This document shows, piece by piece, positions 15,300-25,275 of a stretch of 64,000 bases of DNA. The DNA is from Sphingobacteriia bacterium 28-36-52 (lineage in GTDB: Bacteria; Bacteroidota; Bacteroidia; Chitinophagales; Chitinophagaceae): positions 62,001-126,000 of the forward strand of contig NCGN01000013.1 in the NCBI GenBank assembly GCA_002281575.1. Reading direction: 5' to 3'. Under the pieces are notes generated by a model. It was not told the DNA's origin and did not search any database. It saw only the letters and a list, made by a program, of their open reading frames with translations. Position 1 is the stretch's first letter. Every line of letters starts with the position of its first letter. Position numbers and translations under genes: made by a program.

Positions 15300-16757
15300 T
15301 TACTCTTGACTAATTTGAAGTGGATAAGTATATCTTCCTTCAAAACCAGGATAGAAACCATCAATTCTGATGGTACCAGATTTAATATTTGCTAAGGCAA
15401 TTTTAAGTTCATCTACATTAATGATTTCTTTACCATTAATTCCTGTGATTACAAATCCATCTTCCATTCTGCTCTTGCTCAATAAACCGTTGCCCACTTT
15501 TTTTACTACAACACCACCTGGAACATCATTTCTTACGATATCCGTATTTCCAGCTTTATTTTTTAGCGTAATGTTTACTGTTCCTTCTTTTCCTGCACGC
15601 TTGTATTGTACGGCTACTTTATCTCCTGGCTTGTAACGAGCAACTTGCTCTTGTAATTCTGGTCCTGTTGCAATGGCAACTCCTTGTATTTTAGTAATGA
15701 TATCTCCTTTCTTTAAACCTGCGCTGGCAGCTGCACCACCTTCAGGAGTGTCTGTAATTAATACACCTTCCCCTTCTTTGTAAGCTGTTCCTAATTCTTT
15801 TTCCAACTCGCGTTTTGCTTCGTCGGTCAAATTTTCCTTTGGATAACTAATGCCAATAAATGCACGTTGTACGGTACCAAATTTTACAATATCGGTTACA
15901 ATCTTCTTCACCATATTTACTGGGATGGCATATGAATAGCCTGCATATGAACCAGTAGGAGAGGCAATGGCAGAATTGATACCTACTAATTCCCCACTGG
16001 TATTAATAAGCGCCCCACCACTATTTCCTGGATTCACTGCTGCGTCGGTTTGAATAAAAGATTCCACCGGATTGGCACCCTGTCTGCCGTTAATGTCAAT
16101 AGACCTTGCTTTTGCGCTAATAATTCCTGCAGTTACAGTTACGTCTAAGCTAAATGGATATCCAATTGCTAACACCCATTGGCCTAGTTTAGCTTCATCG
16201 CTATTGCCATACACAATATAAGGGAATGCTTTCCCCTCTATTTTAATAACTGCCAAATCACTATTAGGATCTTGACCTATTAAAGTTGCTTTATAAGATT
16301 TTTTATTGGCAAGGGTTACATTAATTTCGTCTGCCCCGTCAATTACGTGGTTATTGGTAACAATATATCCGTCGTCGGTAATAATTACGCCACTGCCACT
16401 AGCACGCTGCTCGGGTTGCACCCTTGGCCCACCAAAAAAATCACCAAAGTCGTCTCCAAACATATCCGCGAATGGATTTCGTTGCCGACGTTGATTACTG
16501 CTAATTTGTTTCGCTTTTGTTCTGGTTTTAATATGAACAACTGCAGGCGTTCCAGTAGTTGCTGCAGCAGTAAAATCAATTGAACCAACAGCAGCATTAT
16601 TAGGACTGCCTAAAAATCCTGCATAATTAACAGGTAATTTTCCCTGTTCTTGAACGCCTGCTTGTTGGTTCTCTACGAATTTACCGTAGCCCCACACACT
16701 GGCGAGGGCGGTAGTGGCGCTGATGCCCACAATCACTAAACCATTTTTCCAATTCAT
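15300..16757 (-). CDS. DegP/HtrA family periplasmic serine protease
   Basis: The 485-residue protein is a Do-type trypsin-like protease with an N-terminal membrane anchor or signal (GLVIVGISATTALASVWGYG). The catalytic triad is H137 in TNNHVID, D167 in NSDLAVI and S246 in NPGNSGGAL. Two PDZ domains follow, about residues 295-395 and 400-480. It has a glycine/aspartate/phenylalanine-rich loop (MFGDDFGDFFGG) before the protease core, as in other DegP proteins where it forms the LA loop region. It should degrade or chaperone misfolded envelope proteins. It is separated by the strong terminator at 15244-15276 from the preceding gene. A -7 element is not evident in its upstream 119 bases. Confidence 0.93.
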   Translation of the reverse strand: MNWKNGLVIVGISATTALASVWGYGKFVENQQAGVQEQGKLPVNYAGFLGSPNNAAVGSIDFTAAATTGTPAVVHIKTRTKAKQISSNQRRQRNPFADMFGDDFGDFFGGPRVQPEQRASGSGVIITDDGYIVTNNHVIDGADEINVTLANKKSYKATLIGQDPNSDLAVIKIEGKAFPYIVYGNSDEAKLGQWVLAIGYPFSLDVTVTAGIISAKARSIDINGRQGANPVESFIQTDAAVNPGNSGGALINTSGELVGINSAIASPTGSYAGYSYAIPVNMVKKIVTDIVKFGTVQRAFIGISYPKENLTDEAKRELEKELGTAYKEGEGVLITDTPEGGAAASAGLKKGDIITKIQGVAIATGPELQEQVARYKPGDKVAVQYKRAGKEGTVNITLKNKAGNTDIVRNDVPGGVVVKKVGNGLLSKSRMEDGFVITGINGKEIINVDELKIALANIKSGTIRIDGFYPGFEGRYTYPLQISQE

Positions 16758-16876
16758 ATGCTCAATTGTTTTTTAATAATGACTCAATTTACATGCCTTT
16801 TCTTTAGCAAATAAACAAAGCTGTTTAATTGACAGTTCTCCAACGATACCATTTAACAAATGTTTTGGTAAAAATG

Positions 16877-17881
16877 TCATTTTGTAAGTTCTTTTAAGAA
16901 TGCCATGGTATCAACACCATCCGCATAGTCGGTTAACTGTGGTTGCTGAGCGGCTCCAAAAGGTACCATCCCCAATCCCACAACACATTGTATAGACTCA
17001 TCCTTTTTTAATTCGTTTAATATTTGGGTGCGATCGGTATAAAAAGAATAATGCAACTGACTTACTGGAGAAAAGGGGGAAGGGTTTTCGGTTAAGATAA
17101 CCGTGTCATTGTTCATGTAATACTTTCCACCCATGATTAACAAAGCCAAATGGTAGTCAAAATTGTGCTTGTATTTATGGTAATCTATAAATGCTGGATA
17201 CTTTTTTAGTGCGTTTAACAGAGGAACAAAATCGTATTCATTGGGCACGTATACTTGGGTAACATTTCTGCATCCCAGCCCAAAATATTGCAATACATCA
17301 TCAGCCAGCAAACTGAGTGTCTCTGGGCTTTCTGTGCCATCGAGTAGGGCTACAGAAGTTCTATTTCTTCTAATGATATGTGGGTATTTGCCAAAATAAT
17401 AATCAAAATACCTGCTTGAATTATTGCTGCCTGTTGCAATATATGCGTCTAATCCGTTTAGCCTATCCGCAAATGAAATCCAGTTTTGCACACGTACATC
17501 CCACTCGTACATTTTTTTGACCAAGTGTTTCATTAACACTTCATCTTTAGAAGAAACTTTTACTACTGCATAGTGCCCTGAAATAAAAACGCAAAGCAAA
17601 TCGTGAAAGCCTACTAGGGGAATATTTCCAGCCATTACAATACCTATTTGTAATGGGGTGATGGTAGCCTCCGCAACCTCGTATTTTGCCGCCCAATCTT
17701 TTAGGAGCTGGTCTTGTAGAAAATGTTGGGCAATATTCTGGGTTGCCGATTCAATAAATTCGGGAACAAACCATTGATTTTGGTTGTAGGCCCTCTCTTT
17801 GGTGGCTAACCATTCTGCGTCGTTGCTGTTGATATATTGGCCTAAACGGCATAATAATTCAATTCGTTCTTGTAAAATCAT
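16877..17881 (-). CDS. LuxC-like acyl-CoA reductase
   Basis: The 334-residue protein matches the acyl-CoA reductase (LuxC) family, which reduces acyl-CoA to aldehyde with NADPH within the aldehyde-dehydrogenase superfamily. Supporting segments are IGIVMAGNIPLVGFHDLLC near residue 79, an ATGSNNSSRYF segment near 150 and the putative catalytic cysteine in FGLGCRNV near residue 220. At 334 residues it is shorter than LuxC of luminous bacteria (about 480), but this length is usual for the Bacteroidota form. No luxD, luxE or luciferase gene is near, so it is not for light. It is divergent from a ferredoxin gene, a pairing I recall as common in this phylum. The real substrate is unknown. Confidence 0.8.
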   Translation of the reverse strand: MILQERIELLCRLGQYINSNDAEWLATKERAYNQNQWFVPEFIESATQNIAQHFLQDQLLKDWAAKYEVAEATITPLQIGIVMAGNIPLVGFHDLLCVFISGHYAVVKVSSKDEVLMKHLVKKMYEWDVRVQNWISFADRLNGLDAYIATGSNNSSRYFDYYFGKYPHIIRRNRTSVALLDGTESPETLSLLADDVLQYFGLGCRNVTQVYVPNEYDFVPLLNALKKYPAFIDYHKYKHNFDYHLALLIMGGKYYMNNDTVILTENPSPFSPVSQLHYSFYTDRTQILNELKKDESIQCVVGLGMVPFGAAQQPQLTDYADGVDTMAFLKELTK

Positions 17882-17891
17882 TTGTCAACCG

Positions 17892-17913
17892 TATTTTTGG
17901 TACTGCAAATGTA
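17892..17913. promoter_or_regulatory. Divergent -7 elements for ferredoxin and acyl-CoA reductase
   Basis: TATTTTTG at 17892-17899 faces the ferredoxin gene (plus strand), with a TTG 19 bases upstream at 17870-17872. CAAATGTA at 17906-17913 is TACATTTG on the other strand and faces the reductase gene. Both fit TAnnTTTG. They lie 6 bases apart, so the two promoters overlap and polymerases may compete. Confidence 0.5.
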
Positions 17914-17942
17914 ATTTCACTAACTCAACAAACCCATTTTGT

Positions 17943-18290
17943 ATGGCAATCAAAATAACAGAAGAATGTATTAATTGTGGCGCATGCGAGCCAGAATGTC
18001 CTAATAACGCTATTTATGAAGGTGGAGTAGAATGGTCTATTGCCGACGGAACCACTATAAAAGGTAGTTTCCAGTTAATGGATGGCAGTACAGTAGACGC
18101 AGATAAGCGTTTTGAGCCCATTAGCTTAGATACCTACTATATTACACCAAATAAATGTACAGAGTGTCAGGGGTTTCATGAAGAACCACAATGTGCTGCA
18201 GTTTGTCCGGTAGATTGTTGTGTACCTGATGAGTTGTACCAAGAAACTGTAGATGAGTTGATGGCTAAGAAAGCAAAAATGCATATTTAA
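17943..18290 (+). CDS. Dicluster 4Fe-4S ferredoxin
   Basis: This 115-residue electron carrier holds two cubane cluster motifs. The first is at residues 9-20 (C-x2-C-x2-C-x3-C-P, in ECINCGACEPECP) and the second near residues 72-90 (C-x2-C-x8-C-x3-C-P, in KCTECQGF ... CAAVCPVDCC). The 8-residue spacing in the second motif is that of 2[4Fe-4S] ferredoxins of the Alvin type. I start at ATG 17943; the open frame extends upstream to 17799, but that part lies over the start of the divergent reductase gene and has no cluster-related sequence. The neighbour acyl-CoA reductase may be a partner, but that is inference from position. Confidence 0.93.
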   Translation: MAIKITEECINCGACEPECPNNAIYEGGVEWSIADGTTIKGSFQLMDGSTVDADKRFEPISLDTYYITPNKCTECQGFHEEPQCAAVCPVDCCVPDELYQETVDELMAKKAKMHI

Positions 18291-18307
18291 AAAGCTTAAA
18301 GCAATAC

Positions 18308-19288
18308 ATGAAGCGTAAAGTAGCATTGGTTACAGGTGGACTTAGTGGGGAAGCCCAAATTAGTTACAAAAGTGCCATTACCGTTGGAAATAATGTGGAT
18401 CAATCTAAGTATGATTTGTACAAGATTGACATCAATTCAACTGGATGGTGGTATGAAAATGCAGCAGGGGAGCGATCGCTGGTTAATCGAGATGATTTTT
18501 CTATTGTTAACAATGGCCATCAAATACATTTTGATGTAGCATTGATGTGTATACACGGTACCCCAGGCGAAGATGGAAAATTGCAGGGTTATTTTGACAT
18601 GTTGGGCATTCCTTACACGAGCTGTGATGCTGCTACTTCTGCTTTAACAATGAATAAGCGCTACACTGTAGCTGTTGCTGCATTTGGAGGGATTCATGTT
18701 GCTAAGTCAATGCATTTGTTTAGTCATACTCCAGTTAGTGGAGAAGCAATTTTAGCCCAGCTTCAATTGCCTTTGTTTGTTAAACCCAATAATGGGGGTA
18801 GCAGTATAGGCATGAGTAAAGTAAATACAGCCGAAGAATTAGCACCAGCTTTAGCAAAAGCGTTTAAAGAAGATCATCAAATTTTAGTGGAAGAATTTAT
18901 TAGTGGCAGAGAATTTACCATAGGCGTTTTTAAACAAGGGAATACTATTTCTGTTTTGCCTATTACCGAAATAAGTACTCAAAATGAATTCTTTGATTTT
19001 GAAGCTAAGTACCAAGGTAAAAGTATAGAAACAACTCCTGCGTTAATAGATGACACCATGAAACAACATCTTTCTACTGCAGCTAAAAGTGTATATGAGA
19101 TTTTTAACTGCAGAGGTGTAGTCAGAATAGATTTCATTTACGATACCCTTCAACAAAAACCTTATATGTTAGAAGTTAATACAGTGCCGGGGCAAAGCGA
19201 AGCGTCTGTAATACCTCAACAGGTAAGAGCCATGGGTATGCCCTTGACTGATTTTTATTCTGCGGTAATTGAACAAGCATTTCATTAA
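18308..19288 (+). CDS. ddl: D-alanine--D-alanine ligase
   Basis: This cytoplasmic ATP-grasp enzyme makes D-Ala-D-Ala for peptidoglycan. The 326-residue protein shows the family segments ALMCIHGTPGEDG near residue 78, TSALTMNK near 112, PLFVKPNNGGSS near 155, VEEFISGREFTIG near 195, and EVNTVPGQSEASVIPQQ near 292, with the ATP and metal ligands. It begins 17 bases after the ferredoxin stop. A PASTA-domain protein follows after 46 bases, a gene pair that I recall from other Bacteroidota, which links both to cell wall synthesis. Confidence 0.95.
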   Translation: MKRKVALVTGGLSGEAQISYKSAITVGNNVDQSKYDLYKIDINSTGWWYENAAGERSLVNRDDFSIVNNGHQIHFDVALMCIHGTPGEDGKLQGYFDMLGIPYTSCDAATSALTMNKRYTVAVAAFGGIHVAKSMHLFSHTPVSGEAILAQLQLPLFVKPNNGGSSIGMSKVNTAEELAPALAKAFKEDHQILVEEFISGREFTIGVFKQGNTISVLPITEISTQNEFFDFEAKYQGKSIETTPALIDDTMKQHLSTAAKSVYEIFNCRGVVRIDFIYDTLQQKPYMLEVNTVPGQSEASVIPQQVRAMGMPLTDFYSAVIEQAFH

Positions 19289-19334
19289 TTTTAATATCCA
19301 ATTAAGGTCCTTCATTTTTTATTAAATCATTATA

Positions 19335-20153
19335 GTGTTCAAATTCATTACAGATAAACCACTTTGGGTAAATATATTAACCGGCATAGGGTTGATACTT
19401 ATGCTTATCTTATTGTTTTTTGGCTCACTTGACTGGATTACTGGATATGGTAAATTTGAAAAAGTACCCAATGTTGCAGGTCAGCATATTTTGGCTGCCC
19501 AAAAAATGTTGGAAGACAAAGGCTTTGAAGTAGTGATTCAAGATTCTGTTTATATTGATACCATTGCCAAACAAGCTGTTATTAAGCAAGCTCCTGAAGC
19601 AGATGCAGTGGTTAAAACAGGTAGAACAATTTATCTTACATTGAACAGGACCATTCCGCCGCAAGTTGAAATGCCCAATCTAACTGGATTTTCTATCAGA
19701 AGCGCCGAAATGTATTTGCAAAGTCTTGGCTTAAAACTGGGTTTTGTAACATATAAACCAGATATTGCTCGTAATGCAGTACTTGAACAATTATTAAATG
19801 GGTCGCCCGTAAAGCCCGGTGATAAAATTGCAATTGGAAGTGTAATAAACTTGGTTCTAGGAAGTGGGGTTGGTGGTGATGAAACCGATGTTCCAGATTT
19901 GGTTGGCTTAACATTAGATCAAGCAAGGTCTACTTTATCTTCATTAAATATAAATATAGGTTCTATTGTTGCAGCTGGTATCATCAAAGATTCTGCTGCA
20001 GCTTTTATTATCAAACAAAATCCTCCCTTGTTTAGCGATGTGCCTGGATCTGATGGTGCACCAACTAAAAATAAAATTAGACAAGGTCAAATAATGGACT
20101 TGTATATTAGTGAGCAAGCCCCTATTAAAGACACAACAAATAATAATTTTTAA
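19335..20153 (+). CDS. Membrane-anchored three-PASTA-domain protein (GTG start)
   Basis: The 272-residue protein has a short cytoplasmic end, one membrane helix (residues 13-31, ILTGIGLILMLILLFFGSL) and three PASTA repeats in the periplasm, about residues 41-107, 110-180 and 183-262, marked by VPNVAGQ, MPNLTGFS and VPDLVGLTL. PASTA domains bind peptidoglycan or beta-lactam-like ligands in other proteins, but there is no kinase or penicillin-binding domain here. The start is a GTG; no in-frame ATG precedes the membrane helix, so GTG is the only reasonable choice. It follows ddl, suggesting a structural or sensing role at the cell wall. Confidence 0.85.
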   Translation: MFKFITDKPLWVNILTGIGLILMLILLFFGSLDWITGYGKFEKVPNVAGQHILAAQKMLEDKGFEVVIQDSVYIDTIAKQAVIKQAPEADAVVKTGRTIYLTLNRTIPPQVEMPNLTGFSIRSAEMYLQSLGLKLGFVTYKPDIARNAVLEQLLNGSPVKPGDKIAIGSVINLVLGSGVGGDETDVPDLVGLTLDQARSTLSSLNINIGSIVAAGIIKDSAAAFIIKQNPPLFSDVPGSDGAPTKNKIRQGQIMDLYISEQAPIKDTTNNNF

Positions 20154-20159
20154 AATTAA

Positions 20160-20474
20160 ATGAATATGCAAACAATAACGGTTGAAGAATTAAGAGCCAA
20201 ACTAGCTGAAGGCGAAAACATCCATTTAGTAGATGTTAGAGAACAGCACGAGAGAGCAGATTTTAATATTGGTGGGTTGCATGTGCCCTTGGGTAATATA
20301 CAAACCATGCAAATTGATGAATTAGAAGAATGGAAAAATGAGCCAATTTATATGTATTGCAGAAGTGGTAATAGGAGTGGTCAAGCTTGTTTAATTTTAG
20401 AGACAGCTGGTTTCAATAATTTAATTAATGTAACCGGTGGTATGCTTGCTTGGCAAGAAAGGATTAAAGATTAA
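20160..20474 (+). CDS. Rhodanese-like domain protein
   Basis: A single rhodanese domain of 104 residues. Visible motifs are HLVDVREQHE near residue 22, and the active-site loop CRSGNRSG near residue 64, where the cysteine would carry the persulfide. There is no signal peptide, so it is cytoplasmic. It begins 6 bases after the PASTA gene stop and is probably the last gene of that operon, since a terminator follows. Sulfur transfer is the family role; the specific acceptor is unknown. A second in-frame ATG at 20166 is an alternative start. Confidence 0.88.
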   Translation: MNMQTITVEELRAKLAEGENIHLVDVREQHERADFNIGGLHVPLGNIQTMQIDELEEWKNEPIYMYCRSGNRSGQACLILETAGFNNLINVTGGMLAWQERIKD

Positions 20475-20498
20475 AATAAATTAACATCAATTTATACT

Positions 20499-20535
20499 GC
20501 CCCAACTTGGATTACCAAGTATTGGGGCTTTTTTT
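20499..20535 (+). terminator. Rho-independent terminator after rhodanese gene
   Basis: GCCCCAA plus CTTGG on one side pair with CCAAG plus TTGGGGC on the other around an ATTA loop and a two-base bulge, followed by seven T. It ends the ddl-PASTA-rhodanese transcript. Confidence 0.9.
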
Positions 20536-20553
20536 GTATTCAAATTAATTGCT

Positions 20554-23007
20554 ATGTTTCGTATTGGGGTGATATTGCTGTCTTTGTTTGGGTTACAATT
20601 GGAAGGATTTTCAACTGAAGTTTCTGGCACCATCAGGTCGGCAATCAATAACGAGCCCTTACCCTTTTCTTCTGTTCTAGTAAAAGGCACAACAAAAGGT
20701 GCGTCGGCCAATAACAAAGGCTTTTATTCAATCTTACTAGAGCCTGGTAATTATACCTTGGTTTTTCAATACATCGGCTACCAAACAATTGAACAGAAAG
20801 TTACTATTGCAAAAACGGCTCAAACAATCGATGTTAAATTGGTTGCAAGAGACTATCAATTAAATGAAGTAGTGGTGAAAACTGGCGGAGAAGATCCTGC
20901 TTACGCAATCATTAGAAATGCAATTGCTAAAAGATCGGAACATTTAAAAGAGATAAAAAAGTATACTACTGAAGTTTATATTAAAGGTCAATTGCAGTTG
21001 AGAAATTATCCTAAATCCTTTTTGGGTCAGAAAGTAGATTTTGAAGATGGCGATACCAGCAAACAAAAAATGTTGCTTTTATCTGAAACCATTGCCAAAT
21101 ATTCTGTGAATGAACCCAATCAAAAAAAGATTGAAGTTATATCAACAAAAGTGAGTGGTAGAAGTGATGGGTTTGGCTTTAGTAGCCCTCAAATTATCTC
21201 GTTTTATGATAACAATATTTCATTAGGTAATGGACTTAATGCAAGGGGTTTTATTTCACCCATTGCGGAAAATGCTTTAAACTTTTATAAGTATAAATTC
21301 GAAGGAACTTTTTATGAGTTTGGGAAAGAAATCAATAGAATAAAAGTAACACCCAAAAGGGCTTATGAGCCTTTGTTCACCGGATATATTCATATTACGG
21401 AGAATGATTGGCATGTTCAAAGTGTAGACTTGAAATTACTTCGCCAACAACAAATGCAGTTGTTAGATACTTTGACAATTCAACAACAATATATTCCGCT
21501 TGAACAATATTGGGTTATTAAACAACAAGTCATTTATCCAAGCGGGAAATTTTTCGGATTTGAATTTTTTGGCAGTTTTTTACAAGTATATAATCAGTTT
21601 AATATTTCACCCGATTTTAAGCCAAAATACTTTAATAATACCATTCTAAAGTTTAATGATAGCTCAAATAAAAAAACGATGGCTTATTGGGATAGTATTA
21701 GGCCGCTTCCACTTTTATTAGAGGAAGTTAAAGACTATAAGAAAAAAGATAGTTTAGAGAAAGTAAGAGAATCACCAGCATATCTAGATTCTTTAGATAA
21801 GATCAGGAATAAGTTTAAACTATCAAATTTATTGTTAACTGGAAAATTCTTTACTAAACGGAAAACCAAAACCAGCTTGAATATAGAGCCACTAATTAAT
21901 ACCATTAATTTTAATACTGTTGAAGGAGGAGTAATTAATTTAGCGCCACAATGGAGAAAACAAATGGAGGGCAGAAAATCGTTAAGCATTACTCCTGAGT
22001 TGCGTTATGGATTTGCGAATAAACATTTTAATCCATCGATAACTGTTAACTATACATTCGGCAAAAAATATATTCAATCTTTCAGTTTTTCTGGTGGTAA
22101 AAAAGTCTTTCAATTTAATAATGCTGCTCCTATTTCTGAGTTTATTAATAGTTATTACACTTTGATGCGTGAGCAAAATTTTATGAAATTGTATGAAGCC
22201 GATTTTTTTAGATTGAATTACAATGCAGGTATTGGTAATGGGCTCAATTTTTCTGGCTCAATTCAATTCCAAAATCGAAAATCATTGGAAAATTTAACAG
22301 ATATCGCATTTTGGAAAAATATGCCCAATAGGAGTTTCAGCCCAAATCATCCAGCAGAATTTGGAGCAGGCCCTATGCAAAACCATCAAGCTTTTTTAGT
22401 TAGTGCTGGAATATCTTGGTTGCCAGGGGCTAAATACATAGAATACCCAAATAGGAAAGTAAATATTGGATCTGGGTATCCTACATTCACATTATCTGTT
22501 ACTAAAGCTATTGCTGGAATTTTAGGAGCTGATGCCAATTATACAAAATGGCGGGTAAATATTTCTGACGACTTAGATCTTAAATTAGCTGGAGAACTTA
22601 AGTATTCTTTTGCAGCGGGAGGGTTTTTACAAAGAAGCAAAATTTTCGAACCTGATCAAGTTCATTTTTTAGGTAACCAGGTTTTATTGGCTAGTCCATT
22701 TACCAGGTCTTTTCAATTAGCTCCGTACTATCGGTTTAGCAATACTGCTTCTTTATATGGCACAGGTCATATAGAATACCATTTAAATGGGTTGCTAACC
22801 AACAAAATTCCTGGCTTTAAGAAATTGAATTGGTTTCTTGTAACCGGCGCCAATAGCTTATTAATGGAATCTGGGAATTATTATGTTGAATATTTTGTAG
22901 GATTGGAAAATATTTTTAAAGTAATCAGAATCGATTATTTGCGCTCTATTGAAAAAAACGGCGCAGCAAATACAGGAATTCGGGTTGCCTTGCCATTTGC
23001 TAGATAG
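20554..23007 (+). CDS. DUF5686 outer-membrane protein with carboxypeptidase-regulatory domain
   Basis: This 817-residue protein begins with a signal peptide ([20 protein letters not shown]), has a carboxypeptidase-regulatory-like beta domain at about residues 23-105 ([19 protein letters not shown] ... [14 protein letters not shown]), then a long beta-rich DUF5686 region ending in a barrel-like part with aromatic-rich strands. The final residue pattern (IRVALPFAR) suggests an outer-membrane barrel strand. The family is widespread in Bacteroidota and has no known function. There is no TonB plug domain, so it is not a TonB-dependent receptor. It begins 18 bases after the terminator and seems to be transcribed alone or with trhO. 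Confidence 0.82.
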   Translation: MFRIGVILLSLFGLQLEGFSTEVSGTIRSAINNEPLPFSSVLVKGTTKGASANNKGFYSILLEPGNYTLVFQYIGYQTIEQKVTIAKTAQTIDVKLVARDYQLNEVVVKTGGEDPAYAIIRNAIAKRSEHLKEIKKYTTEVYIKGQLQLRNYPKSFLGQKVDFEDGDTSKQKMLLLSETIAKYSVNEPNQKKIEVISTKVSGRSDGFGFSSPQIISFYDNNISLGNGLNARGFISPIAENALNFYKYKFEGTFYEFGKEINRIKVTPKRAYEPLFTGYIHITENDWHVQSVDLKLLRQQQMQLLDTLTIQQQYIPLEQYWVIKQQVIYPSGKFFGFEFFGSFLQVYNQFNISPDFKPKYFNNTILKFNDSSNKKTMAYWDSIRPLPLLLEEVKDYKKKDSLEKVRESPAYLDSLDKIRNKFKLSNLLLTGKFFTKRKTKTSLNIEPLINTINFNTVEGGVINLAPQWRKQMEGRKSLSITPELRYGFANKHFNPSITVNYTFGKKYIQSFSFSGGKKVFQFNNAAPISEFINSYYTLMREQNFMKLYEADFFRLNYNAGIGNGLNFSGSIQFQNRKSLENLTDIAFWKNMPNRSFSPNHPAEFGAGPMQNHQAFLVSAGISWLPGAKYIEYPNRKVNIGSGYPTFTLSVTKAIAGILGADANYTKWRVNISDDLDLKLAGELKYSFAAGGFLQRSKIFEPDQVHFLGNQVLLASPFTRSFQLAPYYRFSNTASLYGTGHIEYHLNGLLTNKIPGFKKLNWFLVTGANSLLMESGNYYVEYFVGLENIFKVIRIDYLRSIEKNGAANTGIRVALPFAR

Positions 23008-23078
23008 TTTGTAATTTTGCCGTGAATTTTGGCTGCCCTGCAAGCAGCTCCATTTTTAATCGGAACATAGCCATTGCT

Positions 23079-24194
23079 ATGTCTAAAATTTATTTTATGG
23101 CAGTATTACACAATCGTGTCTCCAATCAGGAGCTGAAAGAGCGTTTAATGAAAGAAACGTTCAAAAGAACCACCATTAGTTTCTATCGATATTTCCCTAT
23201 TCAAAATCCACAAGAATTTAGGGATGTTATGTATAAACAATTAAATGCCATTCAGGTATTTGGAAGAATATACATTGCCAAAGAAGGTATTAATGCTCAA
23301 ATAAGTGTTCCAGTCCATTTTATGGATGATTTTAAACAAATCATGAATTCAATTCCTGGCTTAGAAAATTTGCGACTAAATATTGCTGTGGAAGATCCAA
23401 TGGGTTTGAATGATCCATTGCTTCAAGGGAAAAGTTTTTGGGTATTAAAAATAAAAGTTAGAGAAAAAATTGTAGCAGACGGAATTGACGACCCTGATTT
23501 TTCAATGGAAAAAAAGGGGAAGTATTTAAATGCTGCTCAAATGAATGAAATGCTCAACGATCCAAATACCATAGTGATTGATATGCGCAATCATTATGAA
23601 TATGAAGTGGGTCATTTTGCCAATGCATTAGAAATTCCTTCTGATACTTTTAGAGAGCAGTTGCCCATGGCAGTTGACATGTTGCATGGAAAAGAAGATA
23701 AGAATGTAGTGATGTATTGTACTGGTGGAATACGTTGTGAAAAAGCCAGTGCTTACATGTTACATAAAGGGTTTGAGAATGTGTATCATTTAGAAGGGGG
23801 TATTATTCATTACGCCAATGAAATAAAAAGTCAAGAATTAGCGCCTAAATTTATTGGAAAGAATTTTGTATTTGATGATCGATTAGGAGAGCGCATTACA
23901 CCTGATATTATTGCGCATTGTCATCAATGTGGCGAAGTATGTGATACGCATACGAATTGTAAGAATGATGGTTGTCATTTATTGTTTATTCAATGTACTT
24001 CTTGTGCTCAAAAGTATGAAGGTTGTTGTAGTACTGAATGTAAAGACACTATTCATATGCCAGCGGAGCGTCAGGCTCAAATTAGAAAGGGTATAGATAA
24101 AGGGCAAAATATTTTTAATAAAAGTAGTGCAAGAATTAGGCCTCGACTAGACGAAATTATTCAAGCAAAAAAAGAAGCAGGGACTCCTATTTAG
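23079..24194 (+). CDS. trhO: tRNA uridine(34) hydroxylase
   Basis: TrhO (YceA) uses oxygen to hydroxylate uridine 34 of some tRNAs, towards 5-hydroxyuridine derivatives. Diagnostic segments are [39 protein letters not shown], the rhodanese region [13 protein letters not shown] with active-site [14 protein letters not shown], and a cysteine-rich tail ([25 protein letters not shown]) that likely binds metal. The frame is open from a GTG at 23022, but that extension is unlike the family. I use ATG 23079; ATG 23097 ([10 protein letters not shown]) would match the E. coli start even better. The stop overlaps the stop of convergent purC by 3 bases. Confidence 0.93.
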   Translation: MSKIYFMAVLHNRVSNQELKERLMKETFKRTTISFYRYFPIQNPQEFRDVMYKQLNAIQVFGRIYIAKEGINAQISVPVHFMDDFKQIMNSIPGLENLRLNIAVEDPMGLNDPLLQGKSFWVLKIKVREKIVADGIDDPDFSMEKKGKYLNAAQMNEMLNDPNTIVIDMRNHYEYEVGHFANALEIPSDTFREQLPMAVDMLHGKEDKNVVMYCTGGIRCEKASAYMLHKGFENVYHLEGGIIHYANEIKSQELAPKFIGKNFVFDDRLGERITPDIIAHCHQCGEVCDTHTNCKNDGCHLLFIQCTSCAQKYEGCCSTECKDTIHMPAERQAQIRKGIDKGQNIFNKSSARIRPRLDEIIQAKKEAGTPI

Positions 24195-25129
24195 TCCTGC
24201 TTCTTTTCTAATTTATTCAACGCTTTATTAATTGCTTCTACTGTTTCTGCTTCAGTTAAATCAATGGGGACGAATTGTTCTCCAATTACTTTTTCGTATA
24301 ATTCAATATATCTTTTACTAATAGTGTTTATCCATTCATCTGACATAGAAGGAACTATTTGCCCTTCTTTACCCATAAAATCATTGGCAATTAACCATTC
24401 TCTTACAAACTCTTTGCTTAATTGTTTTTGTCTTTCACCTGTTGCTTGTCTCTGTTCAAAATGATCGGCATAAAAATACCGGGATGAGTCTGGGGTATGT
24501 ATTTCGTCCATTAAATAAATGGTATTTCCCAGCTTCCCAAACTCATATTTCGTGTCTGCTAAAATTAATCCTCTTTTAGCAGCAATCAATTTGCCCCTCT
24601 CGAATAAGGCCAATGCATATTTCTCTAGTGTGGCCCATTCTTCGGCAGTTGCCAATCCCCCTTTAATAATTTCTTCTTTAGAAATATCTTCATCATGCCC
24701 TTCAGCTGCTTTGGTAGAAGGCGTAATTAATGGCGTTGGGAAAAAATCATTTTCCTTTAATCCTTCGGGCATTTCAACACCACAAAGGGTTCTTTTACCC
24801 GATTGATAAGTTCGCCAAGCATGCCCAACTAAATTTCCTCTAACGACCATTTCTATTTTAAAGGGTTCGCATTTTTGACCTATAGACACATTCGGAGCCG
24901 GGCAGTTGAGTAGCCAGTTAGGGCAGATATCTGCGGTTTGCCCTAACATATAGGCAGCTATTTGATTTAAAACTTGTCCTTTGTAAGGTATTGTTCGAGG
25001 TAAAATCACATCAAATGCAGATATGCGATCGCTGGCAATCATAACCAATAAATTGCTTCCTATTGAGTAAACATCTCTTACTTTTCCTTTATAAAACCCG
25101 GTTTGTTGGGGGAAGTTGTGTGGTGCCAT
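24191..25129 (-). CDS. purC: Phosphoribosylaminoimidazole-succinocarboxamide synthase
   Basis: PurC joins CAIR and aspartate to make SAICAR in purine synthesis. Family signatures in this 312-residue protein are [10 protein letters not shown] at residue 14, [13 protein letters not shown] near 33, [17 protein letters not shown] near 95, a [15 protein letters not shown] segment near 137, and [11 protein letters not shown] near 208. It is longer than the E. coli enzyme (about 237) but has the size of the eukaryote-like and Bacteroidota form. It is a lone gene, convergent with trhO. Its candidate promoter element sits only 4 bases before the ATG, so the mRNA may be leaderless. Confidence 0.95.
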   Translation of the reverse strand: MAPHNFPQQTGFYKGKVRDVYSIGSNLLVMIASDRISAFDVILPRTIPYKGQVLNQIAAYMLGQTADICPNWLLNCPAPNVSIGQKCEPFKIEMVVRGNLVGHAWRTYQSGKRTLCGVEMPEGLKENDFFPTPLITPSTKAAEGHDEDISKEEIIKGGLATAEEWATLEKYALALFERGKLIAAKRGLILADTKYEFGKLGNTIYLMDEIHTPDSSRYFYADHFEQRQATGERQKQLSKEFVREWLIANDFMGKEGQIVPSMSDEWINTISKRYIELYEKVIGEQFVPIDLTEAETVEAINKALNKLEKKQD

Positions 25130-25133
25130 TTGT

Positions 25134-25141
25134 CAAAATTA
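25134..25141 (-). promoter_or_regulatory. -7 element of purC, mRNA probably leaderless
   Basis: CAAAATTA on the plus strand is TAATTTTG on the minus strand, a match to TAnnTTTG, with only 4 bases between it and the purC ATG. Transcription would start at or very near the A of the ATG. A matching -33 element is not clear. rluD and lipB show the same 4-base spacing. Confidence 0.45.
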
Positions 25142-25275
25142 AATACACCTATGTCTAAAACCTCCTCTCGTACTTAATTTTTGTCCACAAATAGCTGAAT
25201 TATTGTATAAATTAAATTTTTACGAGAACTTAACATATCCTATTTTGCTTAACAATTCAAACTAAAATTGCCAAT

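Noticed and set aside
15300..16757. HtrA protease as partner of the ECF/anti-sigma system
   Set aside because: It is about 38 kb away, in a separate transcription unit, and has its own ordinary DegP architecture; no sequence link to the ECF locus was seen.
16877..17881. Bioluminescence (lux) system
   Set aside because: Only a LuxC-like gene is present; no luciferase, LuxD or LuxE gene is near.
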